A DNA stretch of 64,000 nt from Ceratothoa steindachneri. Taxonomy: Eukaryota > Arthropoda > Malacostraca > Isopoda > Cymothoidae. The position numbers and the translations under genes are program-made. The stretch spans positions 67,091,243 to 67,155,242 of the forward strand of contig OZ018329.1 of assembly GCA_963969495.1 (NCBI GenBank), written 5' to 3'. Positions within the stretch are counted from its first letter, which is position 1, and each line of letters starts with the position of its first letter. Positions 12,083-22,140 of the stretch are shown piece by piece. Below the pieces are notes generated by a model. It was given only the letters and a program-made list of their open reading frames with translations, was not told where the DNA came from and made no database searches.

Positions 12083-13490
12083 GCGTGCGACTCTATATCT
12101 CACTATGTCAGTCGTCGGGCGGGCGGTCGGTCGGTCCCCGTTTTGCTTTTGTTTGTTTTTTGCAATGATATTGTAACTATTGAGCCTATTCTAACGAAAT
12201 TTGAAACCCTTATGTTGTTATACATTCTCTTTCGAATCATCGTCTATAAAACCTACACCACCACCACGTACACCACGACCTCTTAAACCAACTACACCAA
12301 CATCACTTACACCACCTACACCTCCACCACGTACACCTCCACTACCTACACCACTAGCACAAACACCACCACCACTACTACCTAAACCATCTACACCTAA
12401 ATTTCCTACACCTACACCACTAGCACAAACACCACTCACACCTGCACAACTTACGCCCCATACACCAACACCACCTTCTATAACACCTACACCACCACCA
12501 ACTACACAAACGCCAGCTACACTATCACCACCTACACAACCTGCACCACCTACACCCCCCCACATACACCACCGCCCCCTACACCAATACCACCTACATC
12601 AGAACCACCTACACCACCACCAGCTACACCGCCACCATCTACATCACCACCATCCAAGGTTATCCCGGGAATTATTTTGTTTCGGCAGGCAATAACATCA
12701 TAACTATTCGTCCGATACTAACAAAATTTAAAATCCTTATGTTGTTTTACGTTCTCTTTCGGATGATATAATTGCCAAGGTCCTCCCAAGTTAGCCGGGA
12801 TATTATTTGGCAATAACTTCAACTATTCGGCCGATTCTGACGATTTTTGAAACCCTTATGGTGTTTTATATTCTCTTTCTAATGCTATAATTGCCAAGGT
12901 CATCCCATGGTTAGCTGGGATATTATTTGGCAATAATATCATAACTATTCGGCTGATTTTAACAAACTTTGAAACCCTTATGTTTTTTTATATTCTCTTT
13001 CTAATGATATAATTGCTTAATTCCTTCCAAGGTTATCCTGGAAGTTATTTGGCAATAACTTCATAATTATTCGGCCGATACTAACAAAATTTTAAATCAT
13101 TGTGTTGTTTTACTTTCTCTTTCGAATGGTATAATTGACAAAGTCCTCCCAAGGTTAACCGGGGTATTATATGGCAATAACATCATAACCATTCGGCCGA
13201 TTCTAACGATATTTGAAACCCTTATGTTCTTTTATATTCTCTTTCTAATGTTATAATTGCCAAAGTCCTCCCAAAGTTATACCGGGAATTATTTGGCAAT
13301 AACTTTATAACTATTCGACCGATACTAACGAAATTTGAAATCCTTATGTTGTTTTACGTTCTCTTCCGAATGATATAATTTTCCAGGTCCTCCCAAGGTT
13401 AGTACGTGAATTATTGAAAGTTTCCTAGGTCGTAAGGTCATAAATCAGTATAAGTGAGAGCATGCGACTTTTAGTCAGAAGAACTTGTTT
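12083..13490 (+). mobile_element. 122-bp-repeat element, copy II (expanded form)
   Basis: The head GCGTGCGACTCTATATCTCA matches copy III almost exactly. A first monomer is marked at about 12211 and is interrupted by a CA-rich microsatellite. Six further monomers are marked at 12738, 12856, 12978, 13100, 13222 and 13344, giving spacings of 118, 122, 122, 122 and 122 bp. The tail has GGTCATAAATCAGTATAAG and ends in CTTGTTT at 13490. Monomers share ACCCTTATGTTGTTTTA, TTCTCTTTC, ATAATTGCCAAGGTCC and TTATTTGGCAATAAC. No coding potential. Confidence 0.88.
12240..12655. repeat. ACC/CTACAC-type microsatellite inside a 122-bp monomer
   Basis: About 415 bp made of A and C with some T and almost no G: degenerate ACC triplets and CTACAC hexamers. 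It produces long proline/threonine frames on plus and a glycine/valine frame on minus, neither a gene. The sequence on both sides is in register with the 122-bp monomer, so the array arose or expanded inside a monomer rather than beside the element. Confidence 0.92.
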
Positions 13491-13554
13491 CATATAAACT
13501 ACGAAAGTTTCTAAAACGTTTTCGAAATGATTCATGATAAGAAATACAATTCGG

Positions 13555-13775
13555 TGAAAAAAATCTGCCCTGTGGAACGCCACTAGTTACTTTGGGGGGG
13601 ATTTGATTTGACTTCATTTAATTTTATGTTTTGAATTCTTTTAGTTAGAAATTCATTCATCTTAGGACTTTCCCGAAAATACCTATGTTTTTGACTTGTT
13701 TTAATTACATGGTCTCTTCATCAAAGGCCTTGGAAATGTTAAGATATATTGAGTTCACATCCCCTTCCTTTACTC
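13555..13775 (-). pseudogene. Non-LTR reverse transcriptase fragment
   Basis: On the minus strand a block reads NSIYLNISKAFDE, then IGIFGKVL, FLTKRIQNIKLNEV and, after a frame change, SGVPQGR. These are RT finger and palm blocks in the right order and spacing, truncated just before the catalytic YADD block. Both ends are cut. It is different from the CR1 and Jockey-type copies in the window. Confidence 0.7.
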
Positions 13776-13799
13776 AGTGATTTTAGGATGTAATTATTG

Positions 13800-14077
13800 T
13801 AGTTGATTATATGTATGTCAACATCAACTTTAGTTTCTAAATTTTTGCTAGCTGATTTAGGACAATTTGGATGTGCTGAATCTAAAAATCACCTTGATTT
13901 TGCTCAATCAGGTCAAATTTTTTATTTATCATCACATGATTTTTTTACGGGTTATTTTATGTACATGTACGGGTCTTTTATATTTATATGATTCAAAACT
14001 CTTTCTTATTTATCTAAATAGACGAATTCTGAAGAGTTTACATACGATAATTTTTGACAAACTGGCAGGTAGATAAA
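13800..14077 (+). promoter_or_regulatory. 5' flanking region shared by two dispersed-family copies
   Basis: This AT-rich segment resembles 44080-44250: both contain GCTGA(C/T)TTA, then TTTGGATGTGCTGAATCT-like sequence followed by CTAAAAATSRC, then a TCAAATTTT/TCAAGTTTTT stretch. Each lies 260-310 bp upstream of the ATG of a copy of the same protein family, so it is likely the family's 5' UTR or promoter. The short frames through it are not genes. Confidence 0.5.
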
Positions 14078-15701
14078 ATGGATTCGACCAGAAGATCTTG
14101 CAAAAATAAGCACGGTGTATTCGGCTACATATGCGGTGAATACACAGTTGTTTCTAATAAAAATACAGTCACAAGTTTCATAACACATGTTTACCATGCT
14201 TATTATGGTATGAAACTTGGTTAACAAGATTAAGCTTGGGCACTACACATAGTATGCAAGACATACATCGAGTATCTGTGTCTTTGGAACAAGGGCAAAA
14301 AGAGTTGTCTCAGAAGTTTGGAATTCCCGTGGTTTGGATGGAGCCGACTAACGATGGCACTGAATGCTTTTTTTGAGCTATTGATTTGAGGGGATCAACA
14401 GGCAGAACTGGAGCATCTTCAACTAACCTGATATTCGATCAGCACGATGTTTTGTAGCTCAGTACCTGTGTTTTTAGAACTTCTTGATATTAGTGACAAA
14501 TATTCCTCCAGTGTTGAAAAAAAGGAATAAGTGGGGGGGGGGGGTTATGATAATGCTCCACATCTTTTTCCTCCAAAAGCTAAATGATCTCGTTCGCAAT
14601 CTCAGCTTGTTAAAGTCTCCTGCAGAACTGTTAGCATCCATATTGAAGGGAAAAACGTCCTGTGCGGCAGTTCTCGCATCATCTTCTACCGCAACAGACA
14701 TCAAATGAACCTCCGTTTTTTCTCTGAAGAGAAGGACTTGGTGTACTTACATATATTGTGCAGCTTCAACAGAGGCATGGGGTGCCACAATACCAATCCG
14801 AAGATTAAAGGATGCTCATTGACCGCAGTGAGCGATCGCTAAAATGTGTTCTGCTGCACAAGCGCAAACAATTTTCCTCTGTACCCTTCGCTCACTCGAC
14901 TATACTGAAGGCGAATTACGAATCAGGGAAGTATGTGGTGAAGAAATTTCCTTATGATCCGCATGAGTGGTTTATTTATATTGACCTAAAAATAGGGAAC
15001 TTTTTGTTGAGACAACAGTCTGGGTTCACCAACTACGCGTGCTTTCTGTGCATGTGGAATAGTATAAACCGAATTCAGCATTACACGAAGAAGGACTGGA
15101 TTGTACGGGATGCATTGCTGCCTTGATGAGCAAGGAACGTAATAAACAACCTTCAGATGAACAGAGACAGGATAATCAAGCTCGGCTTTATCAAACAGTC
15201 CAACAAAGCTTTGGGCGAGGATGGTAGCTACTTCACGCTTTTCCAGGGTTGATAAGGTAGAATTTGAAAGTTGGCATCTTTGATGATCCTCAAATCCGTC
15301 AGATTATCAGAGATTCAGACTTAGGAAACTCTATGTACGAAGTGGAAGTGTAAACGTGGAAGGCTTTTGTTCTGCTCGGGAAGAACTTTATTGACAGCAA
15401 GAAGTCCAGAAACTACAGAGAACTTGTCACCAGTATGCTGAATGCTTTAGGAAAAATTGGATACAACATTGGAATCACAAGGCATTATTTATTTTCACAT
15501 ATGGATCGGTTTCCTGAGAATCTGGGATCAATGAGTGACAAGCATGGGGAGAGATAACATCAGGACATAAAAGAGATTGAGACTAGGTTTCAGGAACGCT
15601 GGGATACAGTCATGATGGGTGACAAGTGTTGGACTGTGAAGAGAGACATCTCTATAGCTGAACATTCTAGAAGTTCGAAGACACAGAAGTTTATGCCCTG
15701 A
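14078..15701 (+). pseudogene. Degenerate copy of an arthropod-dispersed protein family (A)
   Basis: ATG 14078 opens a frame with CGEYTVVSNK (one cysteine pair of a likely zinc site) and VCKTYIEYL. A shifted frame gives FGIPVVWMEPT and CFFCAID. Later pieces are LNDLVRNLSLLKSPAELL (14580), then 14812-15126 with SLKCVLLH, FSSVPFAHS and CFLCMWNS, and near 15430-15690 SHMDRFPENLGSMSDKHGER, then HQDIKEIETRFQERW and CWTVKRDI. From memory these blocks match a multicopy family of unknown function common in arthropod genomes, probably a mobile element. Several stops and shifts make it nonfunctional. The cysteine/histidine pattern suggests metal binding. No catalytic motif is assigned. Confidence 0.7.
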
Positions 15702-16010
15702 ATTCTGAACAATGATTACCTAATATCCAATTTACATGTACTTAAACTATATCAGTGCCTACTATTCAAGTTACACTAATCAACTATTTTAACATTTAAT
15801 TAATAAATTCTGTTGTAAAGCGATATTTTTTTTTTATCTTAAAAAACTATTTCGGATGAGAATTAATTTTAGCAACGTGATATTTTGAAAGGGAGGAAAT
15901 TTAGTTCCTTTTTAAAATTATTATAATTGGCGAAGTTCAGAAAATTTATAAAAATTTAACCATGGCTGTTTTTTTTTAGATTTTAAATTTTAATCTAATA
16001 GCGAAGCCAT
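15702..16010 (+). repeat. Second copy of the AT-rich repeat, possible 3' UTR
   Basis: The part from about 15850 is homologous to the insert in the CR1 element at 6799-7166 and ends at the same point, after ATTTTAAATTTTAATCT. It directly follows the family A pseudogene, which suggests that the repeat is that element's 3' end. Confidence 0.6.
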
Positions 16011-16227
16011 TGCCCGGTCTCCCGAGAGCGTAATTTCCCTCCACCTCTCCTAAAAAAAAATTGGAGGCCCGAATCTTTGATAAGACATTTCTCCAGTTTT
16101 ATATTCAACATTTTACTTTCAAGAAGTTTCATACATTTTTCCTTATCCAAATTTGTATTCATGTTTCTACGCATAAGCTTAGAGGAGAAAAAAAAATCAG
16201 TTATATTGGAAACTAATCTTTGCAAAT
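16011..16227. other. Short noncoding interval before the Gypsy-like element
   Basis: A 76-codon minus-strand frame (16225-15995) contains a lysine-rich stretch but nothing that I recognise. Confidence 0.4.
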
Positions 16228-17629
16228 TGTAGGGGAATCGTCAATTCCCTCCCCCCCTGTTCACTCGTGATGCAGTCCCAAGGCGGTTACCGCAAAGACA
16301 TCCGGCACAGGCATTGGCGAGTCAAAAGCGTAACCACAGCGTGGCACAACTCGGTGCCATGAAAGACCCTAAAGGTCAAAATGTTTCTCCCAATCTCGAA
16401 GGCTAACGTGAGCCGATGTTTGACTTCGTGGGAAAAACCGTTTGTAAAAAGAACTCTCCTGGGGCCGTCCTCAAGCCCCTCCCCACCTTACCACTTTCCC
16501 AGTGGGGTGACGAGGTATAAATGAGGAACTCTGAGGAAAATCGGGGTAGTATACGTCAGTCTCTAGGTGACGAAGTCTTTGGATCAAACCGAACTACCGA
16601 GACTGGAGAGGTAGTGTACTTGGCTTGCCAGACCAAGAAGTACCCTGCAAGAGAGGCAGGGCTACCTAACTTAAGGGGGCTAAGAAGAAGCTCATCCTCG
16701 AGCTAAGTCCCTGGTTATCAAACCAAACGTTAAGTTAACTTTGGTAAGTTCAACTTACTCTCGCCAGAGAGACTCCTCATATCCTAGTGCACCTTAAACA
16801 CCAGGGGTATTCCTCGTCCTTGAGGAATTAAGAAAAGAAGAAGGAAAAGGCTCCCCCATCGAGCCCGTTACTCGGTGGCCACACCGAACTCCTAAGTTAA
16901 CTTGGTAAGGAACCAAGTTCAAATTATTCTCACCAGACAAATCCCCCTCCGTTATACTCGCCCTAGAAGAAGACCCTCCCCGAGTTCAGTCCTCGTCCAT
17001 AAGGAAATAAGTAACGAAGGAGAAAAGTTCCTCTTTGCGCTCGTTACTCGGTGGCCACACCGCACTCCAAGTTAACTTGATTTAAGAACCAAGTTCGACT
17101 CACACTCGCCAGAGAGACCACAACTGCCTAGGTGTTGCATAAAGCACCGTATTTGTTCTCGTCCTTGAAGAACTCCCCCCCCTCCTCCCCGGAAGAACGT
17201 GTGGACCCCCCCAGCTGCTACCCTCGCCAAAACGACCGTGTAATTTCGCCCATCTACATCTGGACACACGGCACGCGTCGTGAGTCAATAACATTTCTGA
17301 GGCCTTTAAACTCCAGATGAGTCTGTAAGCCTAATTCTTATATTATTGTTGTGGGTAGAGAAATTAACCAATTTTTGTAGGTAAACTAATTTAATTAATT
17401 CTGGTTTAGGATAATATTCAGAGTATTGCTGTAATTAATGTTTAGATGTTGTGTATTCAATGGTTAAAGTTAAAATATAAGTTTGTTTTGGGATTATTAA
17501 GCGTTTTTCTCTATATCCTTACGTGTTTCGGAACGGCTCTGTTCTTTAATATATTCTGATATCAAATATATATTAGACACTCTTAGCACTCTTAGAATAG
17601 AACAAAAGGGGGGGGGGCATTCTACGACA
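16228..17629 (+). repeat. 5' LTR of Gypsy-like element 1
   Basis: This 1402-bp repeat begins TGTAGGG and ends CTACGACA. It matches 19639-21065 along nearly its whole length. A TATAAAT box at 16516 is followed by ATGAGGAACTC, a plausible core promoter, and the second LTR has the same box at 19989. The LTR contains three internal repeats of about 170 bp, marked by CTCGCCAGAGAGAC-type sequence at 16761, 16930 and 17106. Compared with the 3' LTR it lacks about 60 bp after AAAATG (16380) and has extra C-rich sequence at about 17168-17210. Confidence 0.93.
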
Positions 17630-17938
17630 TAAATAAAAGTGGTGTCAGGTTTGTAGGTTGTTATTAGAAAGAATCCAGCAGTGTCTAATTAAGAAAGAGC
17701 CAACACGTAAAGGAATATCAGGAATAAGAGAATAATTGACGAGAGGAAAATTGGTAAAGTTAGGGGTGGTAACAATCTAAAGGTAATTGGTAGGCCAAGT
17801 GGTAAATTTGTTGTCGGGAGTGGTATTTCAATCAGCATAGTAGTGGGATTAAGGGTAAGTTATGCTGAGCGCTACCTGGTGAGTGGTGGCATAATTACCT
17901 GAGAGTATAGTGAGGAAAATTCGACGGACCAACACAAA
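17630..17938 (+). promoter_or_regulatory. Primer-binding site and leader of Gypsy-like element 1
   Basis: TGGTGTCAGG at 17640-17649, 10 nt after the LTR end, starts with the TGG expected to pair with the CCA end of a tRNA primer. The same decamer occurs inside Gypsy-like element 2 on the minus strand at 59219-59210. The primer tRNA cannot be named from this alone. An untranslated leader runs to the gag ATG at 17939. Confidence 0.75.
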
Positions 17939-18949
17939 ATGGATCCGGTCGAAAGATTTTACCAACAAGTCCAAATTCTGGGATTTGAAGGCAAGGATAT
18001 GGATGCCTACATCCTTGAAGAATTGAGAATACAAAGAGAAGAAGAAGAAGAAATAATAGAGTTTGATAGAAAGAGGGAAAATATAAAAAGAAAGGATAAA
18101 AGAAAACGGGAAGCAATGGAAATATGGATGAACCGAAAAAGGGAAGAAGCCCGAACACAGCGGAAAATAGAAATAGAGGAAAGAAGATTCTCAAGAGGAA
18201 GAAAGACAAACGAAAGAATAAGACAGTTGAAAAGAGAAGCACAAGAATTCGGAATAAGGATAGAAAGGGAAGATGAGGAAAGGAGAATAAAGATAAAACG
18301 AGAAGATGATGAAAGAAAAATAAAGATAAACCTGGAAGATAAAGAAAGAAGAAACCGACGGGTAAATGAAATAGCGAAAGCAGAAAAAGAGGCGGAGGAA
18401 AGGAGAATGAAGAGGAAAAACGAACGTGCTCAAGCTGAAAGAAAAGAGAGAGAAGAAAAGGAAAGATTGCTCGCACTCGAAAGAGCACCTATCGAGAATC
18501 TCATAAAGGCCGAGGAAGTTGTAGCCCGGCCTGGACCTAAGAAAGGACCATCGAGGGAAACCCAGCCAAATGGGGTAACGATGGAAGAAGTAGAACTTAG
18601 GGATGAGGTACCAGCATGTGTACCTAAGGAAGAACCTACGAGGAGAACCTAGCCAAATGGCGTTATCAGGGAGGAAGTAGAAGGTAGGGTAGAGGTACGT
18701 GCAGGTGTACCTGAGGAACTACCTACTAAGAGAAGAGAGTCAAATGAGTTGACAAGGAAGGAGGAAAGAGCCACTATTGCGATACACCCGTGTAAGACTA
18801 ATCAAATGGTAGAAGCGGATGAGTATCTTTTACCCCTAGTAGTCTCCTCCCCGAACGGAACGTCCACGGAGTTACCGCTAATACGACAAATCGTAGTGAG
18901 CGCCACGCCCATTAACGACCTCGCAGGGAAAAGTTTTCTGGATACTTAA
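17939..18949 (+). pseudogene. Gag-like N-terminal coiled-coil protein of Gypsy-like element 1
   Basis: ATG 17939 opens a 237-codon frame. It starts with an LGFEGKDMDAYILEE motif, followed by about 150 residues of nearly pure Arg/Lys/Glu, a long charged helix, and a more neutral tail with PNGV repeats. After the TAG at 18650 the frame continues to 18949. The LG-x-x-GKD-x-x-AYI-x-E motif also occurs at the start of the gag of element 2, linking the two. No capsid or zinc knuckle is present, so most of gag and pol has been lost. Charged N-terminal helices of this kind are common in arthropod Gypsy gag proteins. Confidence 0.75.
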
Positions 18950-19300
18950 AGATCAAACCTAGACACAATCTTCCCGTGTACCTGGTTAAAGGAGAGCTAT
19001 GGGACCAACGCTCCCATCAAATATGCCCCGCTGCAACAGGCCGCTCTAGCCATAAGGTTCAGTTTAAAGGTATTCAAGTACCATAAGAAGGGTAATTCGA
19101 GTAGGTTGAAATACCGCTACCATTTAGTAACATACTGGGGTAGACACAATAACCCGAACGGCCGACTCAGGCGCGGTAAAGTATTGGTATTAGAGCATCA
19201 TTTTAGTATTAGCTACATCAAAGGAGCCGATAAAGGACAGCTGCTCTATAGGCGGAGACGAAATACCATTGAGGGTTATTTCAGTACCTAATGATCGTGA
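18950..19300 (+). pseudogene. RNase H remnant of Gypsy-like element 1
   Basis: In shifted frames the stretch reads APLQQAALAIRFSLKVFKYH, then NNPNGRLRRGKV, LEHHFSISYIKGAD and a stop at about 19290. This order (an E(L/A)AL-type helix, then a SDH-type position, then NxRLxRW and YIKGxxN) is the end of the RNase H/tether region of Gypsy polyproteins. RT and integrase are absent. Near 19590 the reading SSRESPLHIKFFKGGV just before the polypurine tract resembles the 3' coding end of this type of element. Confidence 0.6.
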
Positions 19301-19626
19301 AACGGTGTTGTCATTTGTGGTTCGTGTTAATATTTATCGGTAGGATTTAAGTTCTCAAAAACTTAGAAATGTAAGGAAGTAGCTTGTTTTGTTTTGTTTT
19401 GTTTTTTTGAGGGTAATCTACGAATTAAGGTTTTTTAATTTTATGTAAAATTGTATTGCGAGTAGGTCTAGTTCGACACATTGCCTGTGTAAAAACGTGC
19501 GAGGGCGCTCATGTGTAAGGAAACTTAATGTAAGAGAGGGCTAAAAAAAATACAACTTTGCTAATCTCGACTAGGTTGAGTAAGTTGTTTTGAGTTCCCG
19601 GGAGTCCCCCCTCCACATTAAGTTCT

Positions 19627-19638
19627 TCAAGGGAGGTG
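19627..19638 (+). other. Polypurine tract of Gypsy-like element 1
   Basis: CAAGGGAGG directly precedes the TGTAGGG start of the 3' LTR, the expected place for plus-strand priming in reverse transcription. Confidence 0.7.
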
Positions 19639-21065
19639 TGTAGGGAAATCGTCACTTCCCCCCTCCCCCCGTTCACTCGTGATGCAGTCCCAATGCGGTT
19701 ACCGCAAAGACATCCGGCCCAGGCATCGGCGAGTCAAAAGCGTAACCGCAGCGTGGCACAACTCGGTGCCATGAAAGACCCTAAAGGTCAAAATGTAAGA
19801 TCTCCCCCTGGAGAGTGAGATCCAGTTTTACGTCAAATAAGAAATTGGAGACGTGTTTCTCTCAATCTCAAAGGCTAACGAGGAGCCAATGTTTGACTTC
19901 GTGGGAGAAACCGTTTGTGAAAATAACTCTCCTGGGGCCGTCCTCAAGCCTCTTCCCCCCTTACCACTCCCCCAGTGGGGTGACGAGGTATAAATGAGGA
20001 ACTCTGAGGAAAATCGGGGTAGTATACGTCAGTCTCTAGGTGACGAAGTCTTCGGATCAAACCGAACTACCGAGACTGGAGAGGTAGTGTACTTGGCTCG
20101 CCACTCCTAGAAGTACCCTGCAAGAGAGGCAGGGCTACCTACCTTAAGGGGCTAAGAAGAAGCTCATCCTCGAGCTAAGTCTATGGTTATCAAACCAAAC
20201 GTTAAGTTAACTTTGGTAAGTTTAACTTACTCTCGCCAGAGAGACTCTTCATATCCTGGTGCACCTTAAACACCAGGAGTATTCCTCGTCCTTGGGGAAT
20301 TAAGAAAAGAAGAAGGAAAAGGCTCCCCCATCGAGCCCGTTACTCGGTGGCCACACCGAACTCCTAAGTTAACTTGGTAAGGAACCAAGTTCAAATTATT
20401 CTCACCAGACAAATCCCCCTCCGTTATACTCGCCCTAGAAGAAGACCCTCCCCGAGTTCAGTCCTCGTCCATAAGGAAATAAGTAACGAAGGAGAAAAGT
20501 TCCTCTTTGCGCTCGTTACTCGGTGGTCACACCGCACTCCAAGTATACTTGATTTAAGAACCAAGTTCGACTCACTCTCGCCAGAGAGACCACGACTGCC
20601 TAGGTGTTGCATAAAGCACCGTATTTGTTCTCGTCCTTGAAGAACCCCCCAGCTTCTACCCTCGCCAAAACAACCATGTAATTTCGCCCATCTACATCTG
20701 GACACACGGCACGCGTCGTGAGTCAATAACATTTCTGAGGCCTTTAAACTTCAGATGAGTCTGTAAGTTTAATTCTTATATTATTGTTGTAGGTAGAGAA
20801 ATTAACCAATTTTTGTGGGTAAACTAATTTAATTAATTCTTGTTTAGGATAATATTCAGAGTATTGCTGTAATTAATGTTTAGATGTTGTGTATTCAATG
20901 GTTAAAGTTAAAATATAAGTTTATTTTGGGATTATTCAGCGTTTTTCTCTATATCCTTACGTGTTTCGGAACGGCTCTGTTCTTTAAGATATTCTGATAT
21001 CAAATATATATTAGACACTCTTAGCACTCTTAGAATAGAACAAAAAGGGGGGGCATTCTACGGCA
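19639..21065 (+). repeat. 3' LTR of Gypsy-like element 1
   Basis: This 1427-bp repeat begins TGTAGGG and ends CTACGGCA. It retains about 60 bp (19796-19855) that the 5' LTR lacks. TATAAAT is at 19989 and the three internal repeats of about 170 bp are present. The flanking pentamers are CAAAT before the 5' LTR and CTAAT after this one, a possible target duplication with one mismatch. Visible base differences and indels between the LTRs imply an old insertion. Confidence 0.93.
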
Positions 21066-21429
21066 CTAATTTATCTAAAACCAAACTGACAGAGCTTAAT
21101 AACTTACAAAACTTTGGATTTGTGCTCACTTTTTAGCCCTTATGTAGAAATTGCGTTACAAAACTTTCATATACATATAAATATTATTCTGAGCAAAAGT
21201 TTTCTTCTACAGTAAAGACTTAGGAAGGGGACATGAAATACATATTTTTTTTATATTAATAATCACATGGTATTATTATATGTTAAATGATATGCACCTT
21301 TTTATATTAAAGCATAAATGTATCCATTGAATTAAGTGTGACTTGTAGGATCACGCACTCTAGTAACTTAAGTACAAATATTACAAAAAAGTACAGTAAA
21401 TATAATCTTTTAACCTTATTTGCCTTAAG

Positions 21430-22140
21430 AAAATGAGACGCTATTTCGGATCAGAGCGCGCGGTTCTCCTGGTTCTGCTAATATTCTTGTCAATGGAGAA
21501 AATATGTTCAGGAAGTCACCATAAGAGATGGTTGTGTTGTATTCTGCGAAGATGCGCATCAGTATTGGTTTATTGCACAAGGCCATACATTCAGCTTGCC
21601 ATCCTTCTGTAATATATCCTACGCCTTGGTTGGACTTTTCGACTTGAGATTCTGGTGTACTTTTAAAAGTGAGTCATGACCTCTAATAAGGCTATCTCGT
21701 CGTCATCTACCTCACCGGTGCTGCTGTCGTCATCAGACAATTTCATTGTAGTCTACGCGGCTGCCTCTATGGCCTTCTTCAGGTTTCTGACCTGGCTAGC
21801 GTCGTGCTGCTTCTTCTAGATCAAATGGAACATAAGGTGGGAAGCGGTGGACGGCAGCTGGCAAGCTAGATCTTTGAAAAAGAGCACAAATCTTCTTTCG
21901 ATATCCTCCCAAATAGCGTCCACCAGCGGCTCACAGTACTGGAGTGTTCGATTCTAAATCTCCCCCACTACTTTATGGTGATGGATACAGTATGAAGAAG
22001 GTATCTGTAAAGGAGCATGATTTCTACCTGTGCGACTACCGAGGCCGTGGCCACATATATCAAGCTAAAGCTGTACCCAATATAGAAGATTTTTGCCCTC
22101 ACGAAGCTCCGCAGTTTTAGTCCCATTATCGCTGTGTTTA
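21430..22140 (-). pseudogene. hAT transposase, C-terminal part, degenerate
   Basis: On the minus strand the frames read YCEPLVDAIWEDIERRF, then FFKDLACQLPSTASH (the position usually occupied by a HPxFKL motif), an acidic DDDSSTGEVDDDE linker, and AEYNTTISYGDF with LNIFSPLTRIL. This last block matches the YNTTLPSSAPVERLFSF dimerisation motif of hAT transposases. Three or more frame changes break it. No TIRs were located. The hAT assignment rests mainly on the block order and the final motif. Confidence 0.65.

Noticed and set aside
12201..12695. 164-codon proline/threonine-rich frame and the 115-codon glycine/valine frame on the other strand
   Set aside because: Both are translations of the ACC/CTACAC microsatellite. 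Composition, not conservation, keeps them open.
17895..18488. 197-codon leucine/phenylalanine-rich minus-strand frame resembling a membrane protein
   Set aside because: It is antisense to the Arg/Lys/Glu-rich gag helix, which automatically gives F/L/S codons.
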